Assembly (NCBI GenBank): GCA_011037195.1
Contig: JAAEAF010006123.1
Span: 56,605 to 120,604 of the forward strand
Origin: Triatoma infestans
Taxonomy: Eukaryota; Arthropoda; Insecta; Hemiptera; Reduviidae
DNA length: 64,000 nt
Direction: 5' to 3'
Numbering within the stretch: position 1 is the stretch's first letter; every line of letters begins with the position of its first letter. The notes under the pieces are model-generated. The model searched no databases, was not told where the DNA came from, and saw only the letters and a list, made by a program, of their open reading frames with translations. The translations under genes were made by a program, and so were the position numbers. Of the stretch, positions 11,800-23,055 are shown piece by piece.

Positions 11800-12655
11800 A
11801 TAAGAGAAAATTACTAATTACTAATTTCTTATATTTTCAGACAATTAATTTATAACATGATTAAAAAGAATTAAATTTTAATTTATAATCACTAAATAGA
11901 AAATTACTTTCATTAAAATAATAAAAAAAAAAATGATAATAATAATTAAATTCTATTTATTGAAATTTAAAATTCTTTTACGCTACCCATGTGATAATGT
12001 GTGAATTATTTAAAGAAAGGTATGTAGATATATAGATATATATATATATATAGAAATTGTTTTATGAGGCTAGATAAAAGTGGGACAGATGTAGTTGAGA
12101 GGTGTATTATATACAGACAGACGGAACACACAGACACTAATATAGAAAACAGACAGTAGAAAGATTGTGGGTGTTAGGGGCGTGCTCCGAAGATAGTTTA
12201 CACCTCAAGTTGACGCCCCTATCTGTCAACAAGGTTAGTTCACTACCACTTCTTCATCTCTTGTCTTTCTTCTTTATCTTCAACACTCTTTTCATAAAAC
12301 TATCTTCCCTTTACCAATCCATTTCTTTAGCCATATTTATATTTTCATTTATATATATATATATATATATATGTGGGTATATTTTTTCAATGAATTTATT
12401 TAAATTTATCGTATTGTTTAAAATATTTTTTCGTATTGTTTAAAACTTCAGCGATTGATGCGAATTTGCTTTAATTGGAAAGAACAGTTGACTAAGATAA
12501 TTTAACAAATGAATCTAGGCTTCTTAAGTTAACTTCCTTAAAAATTAAAGCATAAATAATAGTAAATATTAATCTGTTTAGTTTTGGTCAACAATCAATT
12601 CAATCAACATTAGCAGCGAAAATATGCAGTCATCAAAACGCCAATTATCCTCCTG
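11800..12655. other. AT-rich with TA microsatellites
   Basis: Apart from TA tracts and a weak GGGGCGT/ACGCCCC pair at about 12177..12220, nothing stands out. The 12656 end is the LINE target site. Confidence 0.5.
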
Positions 12656-12668
12656 TAGAACATTCCTG

Positions 12669-13376
12669 TTCTAGAAGACTGGAAGATCTTTCTTCATTGA
12701 AGGATGTGCTTCTGGTCTGGGTTCCAGGTCATATGGGAATTTTTGGGAATGAGGAGGTGGATAGGTTTGCCAAATTAGGTGCCTCTCTCCCTTTCATTGG
12801 TCCAGAGCCTGCTGTTGGTGTGTCTTCTGACACATGTTTGTCGGGCTTTCAGACGTGGATGACCTCACAGCACTCATCCTTATGGATGAGTGCAGTGGGT
12901 TGTCGGCAGTCTAAAATGCTCATTGGGGGCCCGGACGGAGCTTTGAGTAGTGGGGTCCGATGTCTTTCACGGACCTCCCTCAGGTATCTGGTTGGATTCC
13001 TCACTGGGCATTGTGGTTTAAGGAGACATCTCTATATAATGGGACTTGTGCCTGACCCTTTTTGTAGAGTTTGTGAAACTGAGGAGGAAACACCCATGCA
13101 TTTGATGACGAATTGTTTGGGTTGTGAGGAGATTAGGTTTAGGACCTTCGGCCGGAATAGGATGTCGGTAGAGGATCTTAAGCTGTGTCCTTTTAAGGTT
13201 TTGGTCCGATTTGTTCGGTGTGTTGTGAAACTTAGATGGTTAAAACCTGGGCCTGGATTTTCATTCTAGTCCCAGTGGTAGGTATTCTTTAGGGGCAGCT
13301 ATATGGGCCCGAGGGGGCTTTGGATAGCGTAGGGTTTACTTCCCTCCCCTTTTGGGAATAATAATAATAATAATAA
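12669..13376 (+). mobile_element. 5'-truncated LINE insertion with 13-bp target duplication
   Basis: TAGAACATTCCTG occurs at 12656..12668 and again at 13377..13389, directly bounding the element. The 3' end is a short AAT-repeat tail. The insert begins inside the RNase H domain. The exact duplication and largely intact frame suggest recent insertion. The AAT tail and RNase H plus C-terminal Cys motif point to the I/R1 side of the LINE tree rather than Jockey. Confidence 0.9.
12697..13269 (+). CDS. LINE ORF2 C-terminus: RNase H domain and CCHC-type tail (fragment)
   Basis: 190 residues from the first Met; the open frame continues upstream to the truncation point. WVPGHMGIFGNEEVDRFA is the C-terminal RNase H block with its final acidic residue. 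It is followed by SRTSLRYLVGFLTGHCGLRR, then CRVCETEEETPMHLMTNC, a Cys/His motif (C-x2-C-x8-H-x4-C), and a tail ending GPGFSF. The RT and endonuclease domains are missing, so this cannot be an autonomous protein. Confidence 0.85.
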   Translation: MKDVLLVWVPGHMGIFGNEEVDRFAKLGASLPFIGPEPAVGVSSDTCLSGFQTWMTSQHSSLWMSAVGCRQSKMLIGGPDGALSSGVRCLSRTSLRYLVGFLTGHCGLRRHLYIMGLVPDPFCRVCETEEETPMHLMTNCLGCEEIRFRTFGRNRMSVEDLKLCPFKVLVRFVRCVVKLRWLKPGPGFSF

Positions 13377-13389
13377 TAGAACATTCCTG

Positions 13390-14131
13390 GCCGCAAAAAT
13401 TGAAAATACAAAACGACTGTTATAAAATAGCCATATAAGCTTTCTCTTACTACAAGTTAAAATTTACAAAATTTCTTCTGCTCACATTAATATCGCTTTA
13501 CAAAGAAAGAAACAATCAAAATTCAATTATACATCCTTCCCTGTAATGTCTTGTCTTTTGAAAGTTATTCCAGTTTGAAGAAGTTAAATATGAAATTCCT
13601 TACATTTTTTTTTTTTACTTCAACATATTTCATCATTCATTGTCGAAAAGAATTTTTAATTGTTAAAGGTCAAAATGGGAAGAACGGGTTGAGAACGAAG
13701 ATTATCAAAAGATGACTCACAAAATAAAGTATTATGTTTTCTTCAAGGATGAGACTAAAAGATATTTTGGAGCGCCCATTTTGCTGAAGCATTTCCAAAC
13801 TGAAATGCCTTGGCAGAGTGAGGTGTGAGCGTGTTCGATCCCTCTAAACCGAGGCAAATATCAGACAAGATAACTTCAATTTTCCCTCCTTAAAAAAGTT
13901 TGGGTCTGGGGGGGGGGGGGTCAACTTTGTTGGAAATTGACAAAAAAGTTATATCAAGTTTAGTAGGAATTTCTAGTGCCAAACTTTGACTTAGAAAAGT
14001 TATCTAGTTCATAAGTTGTTAGCCAAAATAAAGCAATGTTTTTAACATTGCAATAAATTTAACGTTAAACATTTTTTTTTAAAAAAAAAAAAACGCTGTT
14101 GAAACGTAAATTATAATATTGTTAAGAAAAA
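13390..14131. other. No gene seen
   Basis: AT-rich with a 12-G run at 13908..13920 and A-runs near 14080. No family was recognised. Confidence 0.5.
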
Positions 14132-14326
14132 AGAGTTAGCTCAGCTAACGTAGCGCGCTAATCTCGGGTTTGAGTCCAAATTTGCTACCCTTAGATTTTT
14201 CTTTTTATAGAAGCCTCTGCAGTTCATTGTCTGATGATGAGAGTGTTTCTGTAATGACGAGAGAACAATGAGGGAGGTCGGCAATACACTGAGCGGTTGC
14301 GGGCGCCATTAATTTAAAAAAAATTA
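14132..14326 (+). mobile_element. tRNA-derived SINE
   Basis: A box TTAGCTCAG, B box GGGTTTGAGTCC, then CCCTTAGATTTTTC, AGCCTCTGCAGTTCATTG, GAGGTCGGCAATACACTGAG and an A/T-rich tail after GGGCGCCATTAATTT. Confidence 0.8.
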
Positions 14327-14379
14327 AAATTACTTTTTAAAGATTTATCTCCAAATTGATACTAGAATGTTTTAGAATT

Positions 14380-15235
14380 ATGGAAGAGCTCCAGAGATTT
14401 ATTCTAGTATTCAGGATAGCAGGTATAAGTGAATCTTGGAGAATGAGGAAGTGAATATATTAGCCAAATTAGACGCATCTCTCCCATTCATTGGTTTCGA
14501 GCTTGAATTAGGGTAAATTTATTTTGCTAAAATGTTCAACTTCAAAGATTAAATTTCTATGACTGAGCTCAGAAGGTTGTCGGCAATCTAAAATGTTACA
14601 TTGGCATTCTAGGCAGGGTTAATAATGAGAATATTTCTGCATTCTTTCACCGACCGCTCTCAGGCAATTAGACCTATTAGTGGCACTATGGTTTATGAAA
14701 ACATCGCTAAGTAATGGTGTCTAATGCCAGATCACTTTCGCAGAATTTTTGAGACAGAGGAAGAAACGCCCATTAAAACGCAAGCAATCTTGGGTTTTAA
14801 GGATATTAGGTCCCATGACCTTTGGTTGAAACAAAATGTCCGTGGAAGATTTAATGTTATTGTACGATTCCTTCAAACTACTATGAGTCCTTAGGTGAAT
14901 TACGGACAATGTTTTTCTTTCAAGAAGCTCTAAGGGTCCAATGGGCTTTAGATAGCATAAGGTTGACCCCTTATGAATTTGGGAGACAGAGGAAGAAACG
15001 CCCATTAAAACGCAAGCAATCTTGGCTTTTAAGGATATTAGGTCCCAGGAACTTTGGTTGAAACAAGATGTCTGTGGAAGACTTAAAGTTATTGTACGAT
15101 TCCTTCAAACTACTATGAGTCCTTAGATGAATTGCGGACAATGTTTTTCTTTTAAGAAGCTCTAGGGGTCCAATGGGCTTTAGATAGCATAAGGTTGACC
15201 CCTCTGCATATATAAATAAATATAATAATAATAAT
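14380..15235 (+). pseudogene. Decayed LINE 3' end with an internal 232-bp tandem duplication
   Basis: This is a mutated relative of the 12.7 kb LINE. It has GAATGAGGAAGTGAATATAT (compare NEEVDRFA), GACGCATCTCTCCCATTCAT, TTTTGAGACAGAGGAAGAAA (compare the ETEEET region) and a final AATA/AAT tail near 15215. Positions 14751..14982 are repeated at 14983..15214 with no length change. The frame is destroyed. Confidence 0.8.
14751..15214 (+). repeat. Two-unit tandem duplication, period 232 bp
   Basis: GAGACAGAGGAAGAAACGCC starts at 14751 and at 14983. Later landmarks such as GGTTGACCCC (14961 and 15193) keep the same 232-bp spacing. The units differ by scattered substitutions only, so the duplication is not very recent. 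Confidence 0.9.
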
Positions 15236-16484
15236 CCTTCAATAATTGGGTCGAGGCTTTTGCCCTCTTCAATATTGATGCATTAAAATCCGCTATATAA
15301 TGAAAATCACAGTAAATAAAGACACAAACAAATATTTCAAAGATTAACAGCAATATTTACGAATCAACAATAAAATAAAACATGTGTATGAGCATTCATT
15401 ATATTTACTTTTGTAGATTCATTAATTTCTTTAATAGTTAAAACCCCCATGGATATGAATACATATTTTGGCCCTCATAATAGTATGTATCAAATTAACG
15501 GTAAAATTTGGTTAATAATTACTGCAAAAAAAAAAGCATGAACCGTTTATCTACTAACTAATTAACTGTACATTGTTGCCAAAATATAATAAGGTAATCA
15601 CGAAGTCTATTCAATATGGCCACCATTATGTACCGCCCGGTAGCTCTTAGATAAAGGTGTAGGTATATACATTGAAGTTTTAAATGAACACTTAATGTTG
15701 TGTACTTTATAAACCCATCTGAACAATCCAGCAGAAATTACATAATAGCAGAGTTTTATAGCTTATTGTACTTCAATTAAAATTGTATTCTTTCATCTTA
15801 TATAGTTTATATTAGTTATATTAAAGTAGTAGTTATATTAAAGTTTTAAAATATTAATTGTTATAAACTAGAGATGTTCTCATATTTATCATATTTACCA
15901 TAATCGGAAAATATGGTAGGATTATTTCAATATTCTTGTTATAAATGAGAGCCTGAGGACATATCTGGTCCTGACTTCATTAACATCCAATAGAATGGAA
16001 TCTTCTCTTTCACGGCAATTCCTGAGGTTATGACCGAAACTGCCAAAACAGGAATCCACTATTTTCATGACCTGCATGAAAAATGATTCCAAGTCATAAA
16101 CCAAAATCAAAGTCATGTCCGTTAGCGTTCCTGTCCGTGTCGGAAGAGGCATCTCCGTACTTGATTACCTAGAATAGGCACATGCTTATCGAGGCCTATA
16201 ATTTTATTAGCAGGTTCAGTAATTAGCTTGGACTTAAGTCAGTTTTCGCATAATAAGCGTATTTGAAAAATGAGACATGAAATACATGCCAAACTTCATT
16301 GCATTAGTGCATCTTACTTTGTAAAGCAGATGTATTGACAAACATAACTTTACACCTCCCTATATATATAAAACCTTATAATATAGAGATATAACCTTAT
16401 AACCTCCCACATTCAATCTTCAAGTGTAGTTTGTGATATAGACATATAGTTTAAATCATCCCTCCGTACGAATTGATTGAAAAC
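15236..16484. other. No gene recognised
   Basis: A minus-strand frame at 15922..16152 (LPTRTGTLTDMTLILVYDL) faintly recalls insect LINE ORF1 Gag proteins, but the match is too weak to call. The rest is AT-rich. Confidence 0.4.
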
Positions 16485-16540
16485 TTTACTCTGGCGTTGA
16501 AATGAAAATCCGAAACCAGTCAGAACCAAAATAATGATAA
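16485..16540 (+). repeat. Family A fragment with degenerate hammerhead-like core
   Basis: TTTACTCTGGCGTTGAAATG then AAAATCCGAAACCAGTCAG preserves the order of family A, but the 5' core is changed (CTGGCGT) and stem II no longer pairs well. Confidence 0.5.
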
Positions 16541-17462
16541 CTTTATTATTCAAACTACTTTAAAACATTCTATTACCATACTTCTTGCAGAAATTCGTAT
16601 ATTAATGGAAGAATTTAAAAAAAAAAAAAAATCATGCTTTGAGATTTTACAAAATCATAAGCAAATTCCATTTTGCTATTTATTTGTGATTTGAAAGTAA
16701 ATTTTTTTGCAACTCTAATTAAGTGTATATTTTCATTTGAACCTGGGGGTCCTAGGCGTTCCTATAGGATATCCAAGCCTAACAACAGTTAACTGACATC
16801 CCACAACACTCCCACAGAGATAGTTAACGTGTGCAACTGTTTGGGTTTAGCGTATCCATAGGCTCATTCCCAAATACGTTCACTTACTCTTACACATTAT
16901 TACATTTCTATCCGAACACTAACTTTCAAGGAAGCCAAAATAGAACTTCAGTTCGCTTTATAGCCATTCACTTGACAACATTTTCTCCACTGTACAGCAG
17001 GGTGTATTTAAATGTTTTAAACTTTCAAATTGCAGTATTTTCGATATCTTAAGTGACATTTTTTATTCTTCTAAATTCCAGGAATTTTCTCTTTGCGTGC
17101 AAATGTCATGTGTTTGTCCTTTGGAATTTAATGCGTTTGCTGAGAATGTTAATTAAAAAGATATATAATATATATGACTATTATAATTTATATATTATTA
17201 TGAAAATTGGATAAAAAAAAATAAAATAAAAAAATAAATGTGGATCATTTAAATCCAACAGGCATTGTTAATGTCCTAAATTTAAGAAAAAAATTAATAA
17301 AAACAATTTGGGTATTCTTAATAAACCAAATAGTAAAGAAGTTAATAAAAATAATATTAATAATAATGTAATTATTGTATCAAAAAATAATAATGATATA
17401 ATGATACAAAGATAATTTTCTAATTAAAAAAAAAAAAAAAAATACATATTAAAGTTATTTGC

Positions 17463-17552
17463 AGAACAGCCTTTTAAATTATAGGCCAATAAGAAAATCA
17501 ACAATGATCGTTAATTTACTTTTGAAATTAACACATTATTAAAGGCTGTTCT
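17463..17552. repeat. Short inverted repeat (hairpin)
   Basis: AGAACAGCCTTTTAA at 17463..17477 is the complement, save one extra T, of TTAAAGGCTGTTCT at 17539..17552, with a loop of about 61 nt. It could be a small MITE or a relic of one. No target duplication is evident. Confidence 0.5.
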
Positions 17553-18084
17553 CATATACATTAACGAAGTCCTATATTATGAATGAATAGTGTACTACTA
17601 GTTATTAAGATAATATAACTTTACAAAGTTTGGCTAAGTATTATCAAACTGTAAAGGGGTAAGATGGCTTCTAACTTCCGTGTTTAGTAACACAGATCGT
17701 ATCAGATTATAGAATGTAATACTCTAGATGACTAATTGGTTGATTATAATTGTCCTTCTTCACAATAATTATGCAATAATAGAAAAGTATCACAATTGTG
17801 TGAACTTTTGAAATTGACTGTTACTGGAAATTTTTGAATCTGATATATTTCTTTTAAACTGATTTATCTGTATATACTGAATACAATATTCTCGTATATT
17901 TAAAAAAATAGAGTAATAATCAACTTTTGAATTTTGTTTAATTATAATATCTAGAAAGGAGGGAAAGGAGTTTTCATTTCATATCACGAATTGTACATAA
18001 TATTTTTACAGAAAAGACTTTCAGTTATCATGTTTTTCTCCAATAGGGCAGTTCAGTTTTCTTTAAACTTGGATAACCTTTATT

Positions 18085-18310
18085 TTTTTATTAATTAAGA
18101 CGCGTCAGCATCTGAGCTCATTAGCGCCCGGAGTCTGCTTAGTACATTGTTGGTCTCTGAGCACTTTTCTTTCCTTACAAACAACACTGTTCATCTCCGG
18201 ACAATAAGTTGCAGACACTCTTGGGAAAAGAAAATCTAAGGGCATCATTGCTGGACTTCGAAGCCAGGATTGTAAGTCCAGTGTTGTGCTACTACTGGGT
18301 TAATCTCGCC
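18085..18310 (-). mobile_element. tRNA-derived SINE
   Basis: Minus orientation: the tail lies near 18085 (T-rich on plus), with GGGCGCTAATGAGCTCA, AGAAAATCTAAGGGC on the plus strand and a degenerate tRNA head near 18290. Confidence 0.75.
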
Positions 18311-18499
18311 CTGATATAAAATCTGTTAATAAGGAAAGTTTCCATAAAGTTGTTTGTTAATAAGGGTAGAAATTCCGTTACCTATGAAGCAATAATGAAA
18401 ATTAAATATACTGTATATCCCTATTTTGTCAAATTTTATTGAAAATAAAAGGAAATTGTTACTTCAAATAAAGGAAATTTGTTTTTTAACTAAGGGGGC

Positions 18500-19440
18500 T
18501 TGCCGTTTTCATCGCTGTGTAGTTGTGGCATTCGCCACCAGGTCCGCTATTAACATTTACTTTCACTTTTTCACAATATACTGACACCAGTTGATCGCCT
18601 AACAAGAGAGTAGAATCGTAAGTTCTCGCAACATTGGCAAGACACTAGCCCACCTAGACTAGGGGGGGATATCAAAATTTTTAAAGTTGCATTGAAACCG
18701 AGATAATCTAAGGGTTATATCCGCGTTGAGACCATGCGGGGCGCATTGTAGTACACTAGGGTCAAAGGAAGTCTATTGTGCCATTACTGATCCCGGAATG
18801 AGATTTTCCAATCTACAGCATTCCTTCCAGATTAATTAAGAGGATTCTAGAGAGGTTACATCCTCCTACAACACCTGGTACATATCCAGGTTTTCTAATT
18901 TTTTCTAGATGAATGAGTTGTACTCTCTCAGTAGTTGCATTCAAGTTTATCTCCTTCACGCTACAGATTGTGGAAGTTCTATTACCTCCTAGTTTCCATG
19001 TTTAGGTATCCCCTGCATGCCCAATGAGGAAACCTGTCAGCAAGTGAAGACTATTTTTACTAAGACCAATGCATCTTCCAGTCACAACTGTCTAGAGAGT
19101 TTTTGCCTACCTCAGACTTTAGGATTCTCCAAAGCAATGTTCTCTTGATTTCCTACTCGTTTTTTAACTCTTCTCGGAGAGACTGGAAAAAGGTTCTGGA
19201 ACCATAAAGGGAGCCTTTCTTTGTCAGGTTGACGGCTATCTCTTTACCCTCTATGCCAACACATCCTACCAGCCAGGATAATATTAAATGATTAGTATTA
19301 CTTCCCATTTCTTCTTTCGAGAGAGAAGGATGATTTAGTAATTCGTTGATAACATTTATTATAATATTATCTTTAAGACTGACTTGGAATCCACTTACAC
19401 AAGTGACAAGAACTTGGGAAATGTTATTACCTATTTGCAA
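18500..19440 (-). pseudogene. Decayed LINE RNase H / 3' end
   Basis: The minus-strand frame from 19440 to 19153 reads LILSWLVGCVGIEGKEIAVN then LTKKGSLYGSRTFFQSL. This matches the RNase H motif W-x-P-G-H-x-G-I-x-G-N-E-x-A-D-x-L-A-K with the His and Asp altered. Further on, LLDSCDWKMHWS-like and ETRR pieces with stops lead into a 3' end near 18.5 kb. It is from the same broad LINE group as the 12.7 and 24.8 kb copies, but much older. Confidence 0.6.
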
Positions 19441-19444
19441 GACT

Positions 19445-19930
19445 CCTAGACAGATGATCTAAACTGACAGTAAACAACGAAGTACTGATATATAACGCGC
19501 TACTGAAACAGATTTGAATTTAAGGATTTGAACTGTGAGGTTCAGCCAAGCATTCCAATATCCATCGCCCCGAAACCTTACAGTCAAAAATCCTATTCCG
19601 TATAACCAAAGTTCCAATAACGTCTTCAACAAAACTAAATCCTCAAATCTAAAAGTGAATTTCAATATCGCATTACCTCTCATCCTAATCCTCTAATAGA
19701 TCAGCTCTCATCTTCATATTTTCGAGTTTATCCCCATCGTAATCTTATCGGCGATGGCCACGCGATTTACTGGACGATGGAGGTCAGCAGTTGACTCATT
19801 TGTAGAACCACGTTTGGGTGGTAACTCCTCCCATGACATCAGTGACATTATTTACAAGTTGCACAGGGCAATTGCACCGGCAGTTGTAAAATCCAATAAA
19901 TCATTTAAATAAATATTCATTATCTTTGAC
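19445..19930 (+). repeat. Rep-P copy 1 (diverged repeat shared with 52.6-53.1 kb)
   Basis: Matches the complement of 52600..53090 over most of its length. Shared stretches include CATCCTAATCCT, CAGCTCTCATCTTCA, GCAATTGCACC.GCAGTTGTAAA and CCAATAAA. CCAATAAA near an A-rich end looks like a retroposon 3' end in the plus direction. Both copies read ...RWRS.....SF.EP... and R.IAPAVV.SNK in one frame, so a short coding past is possible. Confidence 0.65.
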
Positions 19931-20284
19931 ACTGACTATTGCACCATGATTTATGCTGTAGTTTCAATTTTACTTATAGTAAAATATTAAATGATTCATT
20001 TAAATAACCAAGATCTTTTGAGTGGATACATTAATTTGCTTTAAGTAAGTCTGTGATAGATTGCACACTAGTAATTTTGAAGCTTGATATACATTCCAAA
20101 CCGACAGATTGCCACAACATAAGGCGGCAAATCTCTGATGTTTGCAGCACTATCTATCGATCCAACTATCAGGGTTTTTGTAGTTTCCTGCGTTGCAGTG
20201 AAGAAGTTATTGGTACCACACTCATAATAAATTAAAGTTTAAAACAACAGATTGTAAAATATAATAGAAATAAATAAAACTTAC

Positions 20285-20566
20285 GGCAGTGTAGAATGGT
20301 GGTTGATCAGGTGGATTGAGTGAGGCTGCAGCGGCTGCAGCAGCCGCTGGAAAGTAGGCTGCTACCGCCTCCGGTGGGTATGGAGCTGGATATACCCCCA
20401 GGGGTGGTAACCTTTGATAGGCGAGCATGTCGTACTGGCAAGAACAGACAGTCTGTCCAGTGATTGGATCAGTAAATATTGGACGACCGGTTTCACAACA
20501 CCGACCCGGCCCGGCTGGGCCCGGACCTGGTGACCGGGGGCTTCCGCTCTCCCGACCTGGGCTACC
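20285..20566 (-). CDS. mirr: Internal coding exon of an Iroquois-class homeobox gene, most likely mirror
   Basis: This 282-nt exon (94 codons, phase 0 at both ends) is the one clear host coding sequence. Upstream is a TTATAG acceptor with an in-frame TAG just inside the intron; downstream is a GCC|GTAAGT donor. It encodes a Gly/Pro/Ser-rich lead (GSPGRESGSPRSPGPG), then the IRX N-terminal signature CCETGRPIFTDPITGQ with TVCSCQYD, then LAYQRLPPLGVYPAPYP, a run of eight Ala, and DQPPFYTA. In Iroquois proteins this Cys-rich block lies N-terminal to the TALE homeodomain; these are nuclear transcription factors in dorsal/eye/leg patterning. The YQRL...PLGVYP...DQPPFY stretch resembles mirror more than araucan/caupolican, from memory. 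No homeodomain exon is visible left of it, so that exon should lie beyond position 1. The exon is GC-rich against its AT-rich flanks. I am sure of the class and fairly sure of the paralogue. Confidence 0.86.
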
Positions 20567-21946
20567 CTATAACAGCAACAAAAAATTAATTATTACAAAT
20601 ATTCTTATTATAAACATAGATTAATTTATTAATTATAATAAATTTAATTGTAAAATGTATCAAAACGACTTGTTTTAACCACGTTTCAGTCATGATATAG
20701 AATACATGATGGAGGAATTTTTATTTAAATTCATCCATAATAATATTATTTTCCTTATCTGTTAGTATATATAATTGTTTTGAGATCCTTTGAGACCGAA
20801 AATGGTTAGCAATTGGCTTTGTACAGTATTAACTTCAACAAGATAAAGAATTCAAAGAAGTCGGTTAGCAGCAAAAATCTGACATCAGGAAGAATCACTT
20901 CACTGAATTTCTTGTTATTTTGTAATTTATTCAAACAAATGTCCCAAAAGATTTTTTTAAATTCTGTAATTGAATGTAAAAAATATATTTTACTAGTTTA
21001 TGTATGATGTAATGATAGCAGATTATGATTGAATTGATAAAGAAGGATAAACTCAATTTATAATGGCACTAAACTCACAATTTATATTTTAAACGATATA
21101 CTGGGGAGAAGGGTATTTGAAGAGTAGTGTGACCGAAAAATGAGTGATGATTGTTGGTAGCGTCGTGAATGTAGAATATTAGAGTGGCTCTTGTGATATG
21201 TTTGAAGAGTGATATGTTTAGTGAGAACTCTTGCTTGTTCTAACAGCGGTGAGCTAGTGTGGCTAGCAAGGTAAACATTTCAATATTGATGTAGTGACGA
21301 TCATAATACCTTGGTAATTGATTATAAGTTCCTCGGATCGGCGGCTTTTCTAGATGAGATATTGTCACCGGAAATTGAAAACCAATCGCTAATACATTGC
21401 AGTAGGCGTGACAAAAGGTATATGCGTACTTGACGTGCGCTTGGAAGCACAGTGGTGACGCCTCGATTCGATTGCTAATGAAACCATTTACTCCAGCTTT
21501 TGTGTGACGAATTTACTAGCGATTGGATCCATTACAAAAATACTTACATTAAAAAAAAAATCATTCCAAAGTGGTTCTGAGAATTTAGATGATAGTTTCT
21601 ACTCTTAAACGATTTGATAAATTTTGTAGTTTCAAAGAGATTTAAAAATTTCCAATTATTTACAAAATTTGTTATTTGGAATTTTAAGAGCCAATGTAGT
21701 GAAGAGAAAGTCGAATATATGTGTCAAAAGAAATTTTCAATAATCTCAAAACTTTGTATATTCCATAACAACACATTATGATAATTACAATTTTACTGTG
21801 AAATAATGAGTTATGTTTGCCAGATACTGAACAGAATTGATTGATTTATATTATGTTACAAATACAAACATAAGTTCATACTTGAATTAGCACATTTAAG
21901 CAAAATGCATGGGCAAGTTTTTTTTCCTTTTGTTGCATATACATGC

Positions 21947-21983
<37 letters not shown>

Positions 21984-22849
21984 TATGTATGTATATGTAA
22001 TATATATTATATGTGTTACGCTGAATCGTCAAAATTGCCAAATTCATGAACTGAGCAGTTTTGTTGCCTAATTCATGTAATACGCAAAAGGAAGACATTA
22101 ATTAAACAATTCAAAAAACATATTGCAGATAAAAGAAATGTTATATATTATATATATATATATATATAAGTTCTCTTGAACATATGTTAAAAAAAACTAG
22201 TTTTTTTTTTAAAAAAAAAACGCTTGATATTTGTTATGGAGTTTCTATCCAACCAATTCAAAATTATTCCATGTTTTGTACCAATTTTATATTCTTTCTC
22301 GTCCAAAAGAAATGTAATATATTTCTCTTGAACTGTGTGTGTACATAAGTAAAACAGTTTTTTTTAATTAATAACTAAAAGTTATTACAGGCCTTGCCAG
22401 AGTGACTGGCAGAATTACGCAAATAATTATTTTTTGATACATTTAACAGCGTTTATTGATACAGTCTACCATATGCATGTATACTGTATATAAAGATAAA
22501 AAAAAAGAAGAAATTGCGGATTCTGTATATTGTTAATGTAATGGAAATTAAAACGTGCAGGTGTTTCCGTCTGTATAAAATAAACCCGTGGACAAGATTT
22601 ATTGATGGTTTAATGATATAGTTTGAGAGCAGGTACATTGAGCAAAAAAAAAACAACGCCTTAATTGCACCAATTACTTTTTTTTTCTATACTATATATA
22701 AAAGCTTACTGATTACTTACATGTTTTATATTTTAATCTACTTATTAATAATCTATTATTAATATCAACGAAATAAAATATTCATGAAACACACTTAACA
22801 GTTATATGGACAAATGTTGCATTTTAACTAATGAGTGATGCTGAACGGC
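20567..22849. other. Intronic, unique to AT-rich
   Basis: 21100..21560 is comparatively complex and non-repetitive and holds two AGCGATTGG-type sites in opposite orientation (21383 and 21516). It might be regulatory. The rest is AT-rich with TA tracts. Confidence 0.4.
21945..22170. repeat. AT microsatellites
   Basis: Two (TA)n runs, at about 21949..21980 and 22148..22168. Similar TA tracts occur at 12030..12052, 12348..12372 and 29198..29216, and GT/CA tracts at 7435..7450, 24083..24099 and 62972..63002. Confidence 0.9.
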
Positions 22850-23055
22850 ATTTTTTTTTTTTTAGATTATTTTAAGGGGATATTCACTGCGACCTGAAAG
22901 ATCTGCTGTGCCTTCTCAAAGCACTGGCAGCCTCGGAGAAGGTTCTCTAGCAACAGATAACCCTGCCTATCACCGAGCAGTGAACTGTAGACGCTCGAAT
23001 CTAGGACCACCAAATTGGAAATCCAGCGCGCTACCTCTCAGCTAATTGCTTTCCT
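22850..23055 (-). mobile_element. tRNA-derived SINE
   Basis: Minus orientation with a long T-run at 22850..22863 on plus, the CAAAGCACTGGCAGCCTCGG region, and GCGCGCTACCTCTCAGCTAA, the complement of the A-box head. Confidence 0.8.

Noticed and set aside
12177..12220. AGGGGCGT ... ACGCCCCT 8-bp inverted pair
   Set aside because: Too short with a loop of about 28 nt to call a terminator or hairpin element in a eukaryotic sequence.
15922..16152. 76-codon minus-strand frame with LPTRTGTLTDMTLILVYDL
   Set aside because: Faint likeness to LINE ORF1 Gag proteins only. No zinc knuckles or flanking LINE sequence, so not called.
1..20284. Search for the Iroquois homeodomain exon (WFANARRRLKKENKMTW-type sequence) on the minus strand
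   Set aside because: No such coding sequence was found by eye in this interval, so the exon is placed outside the window.
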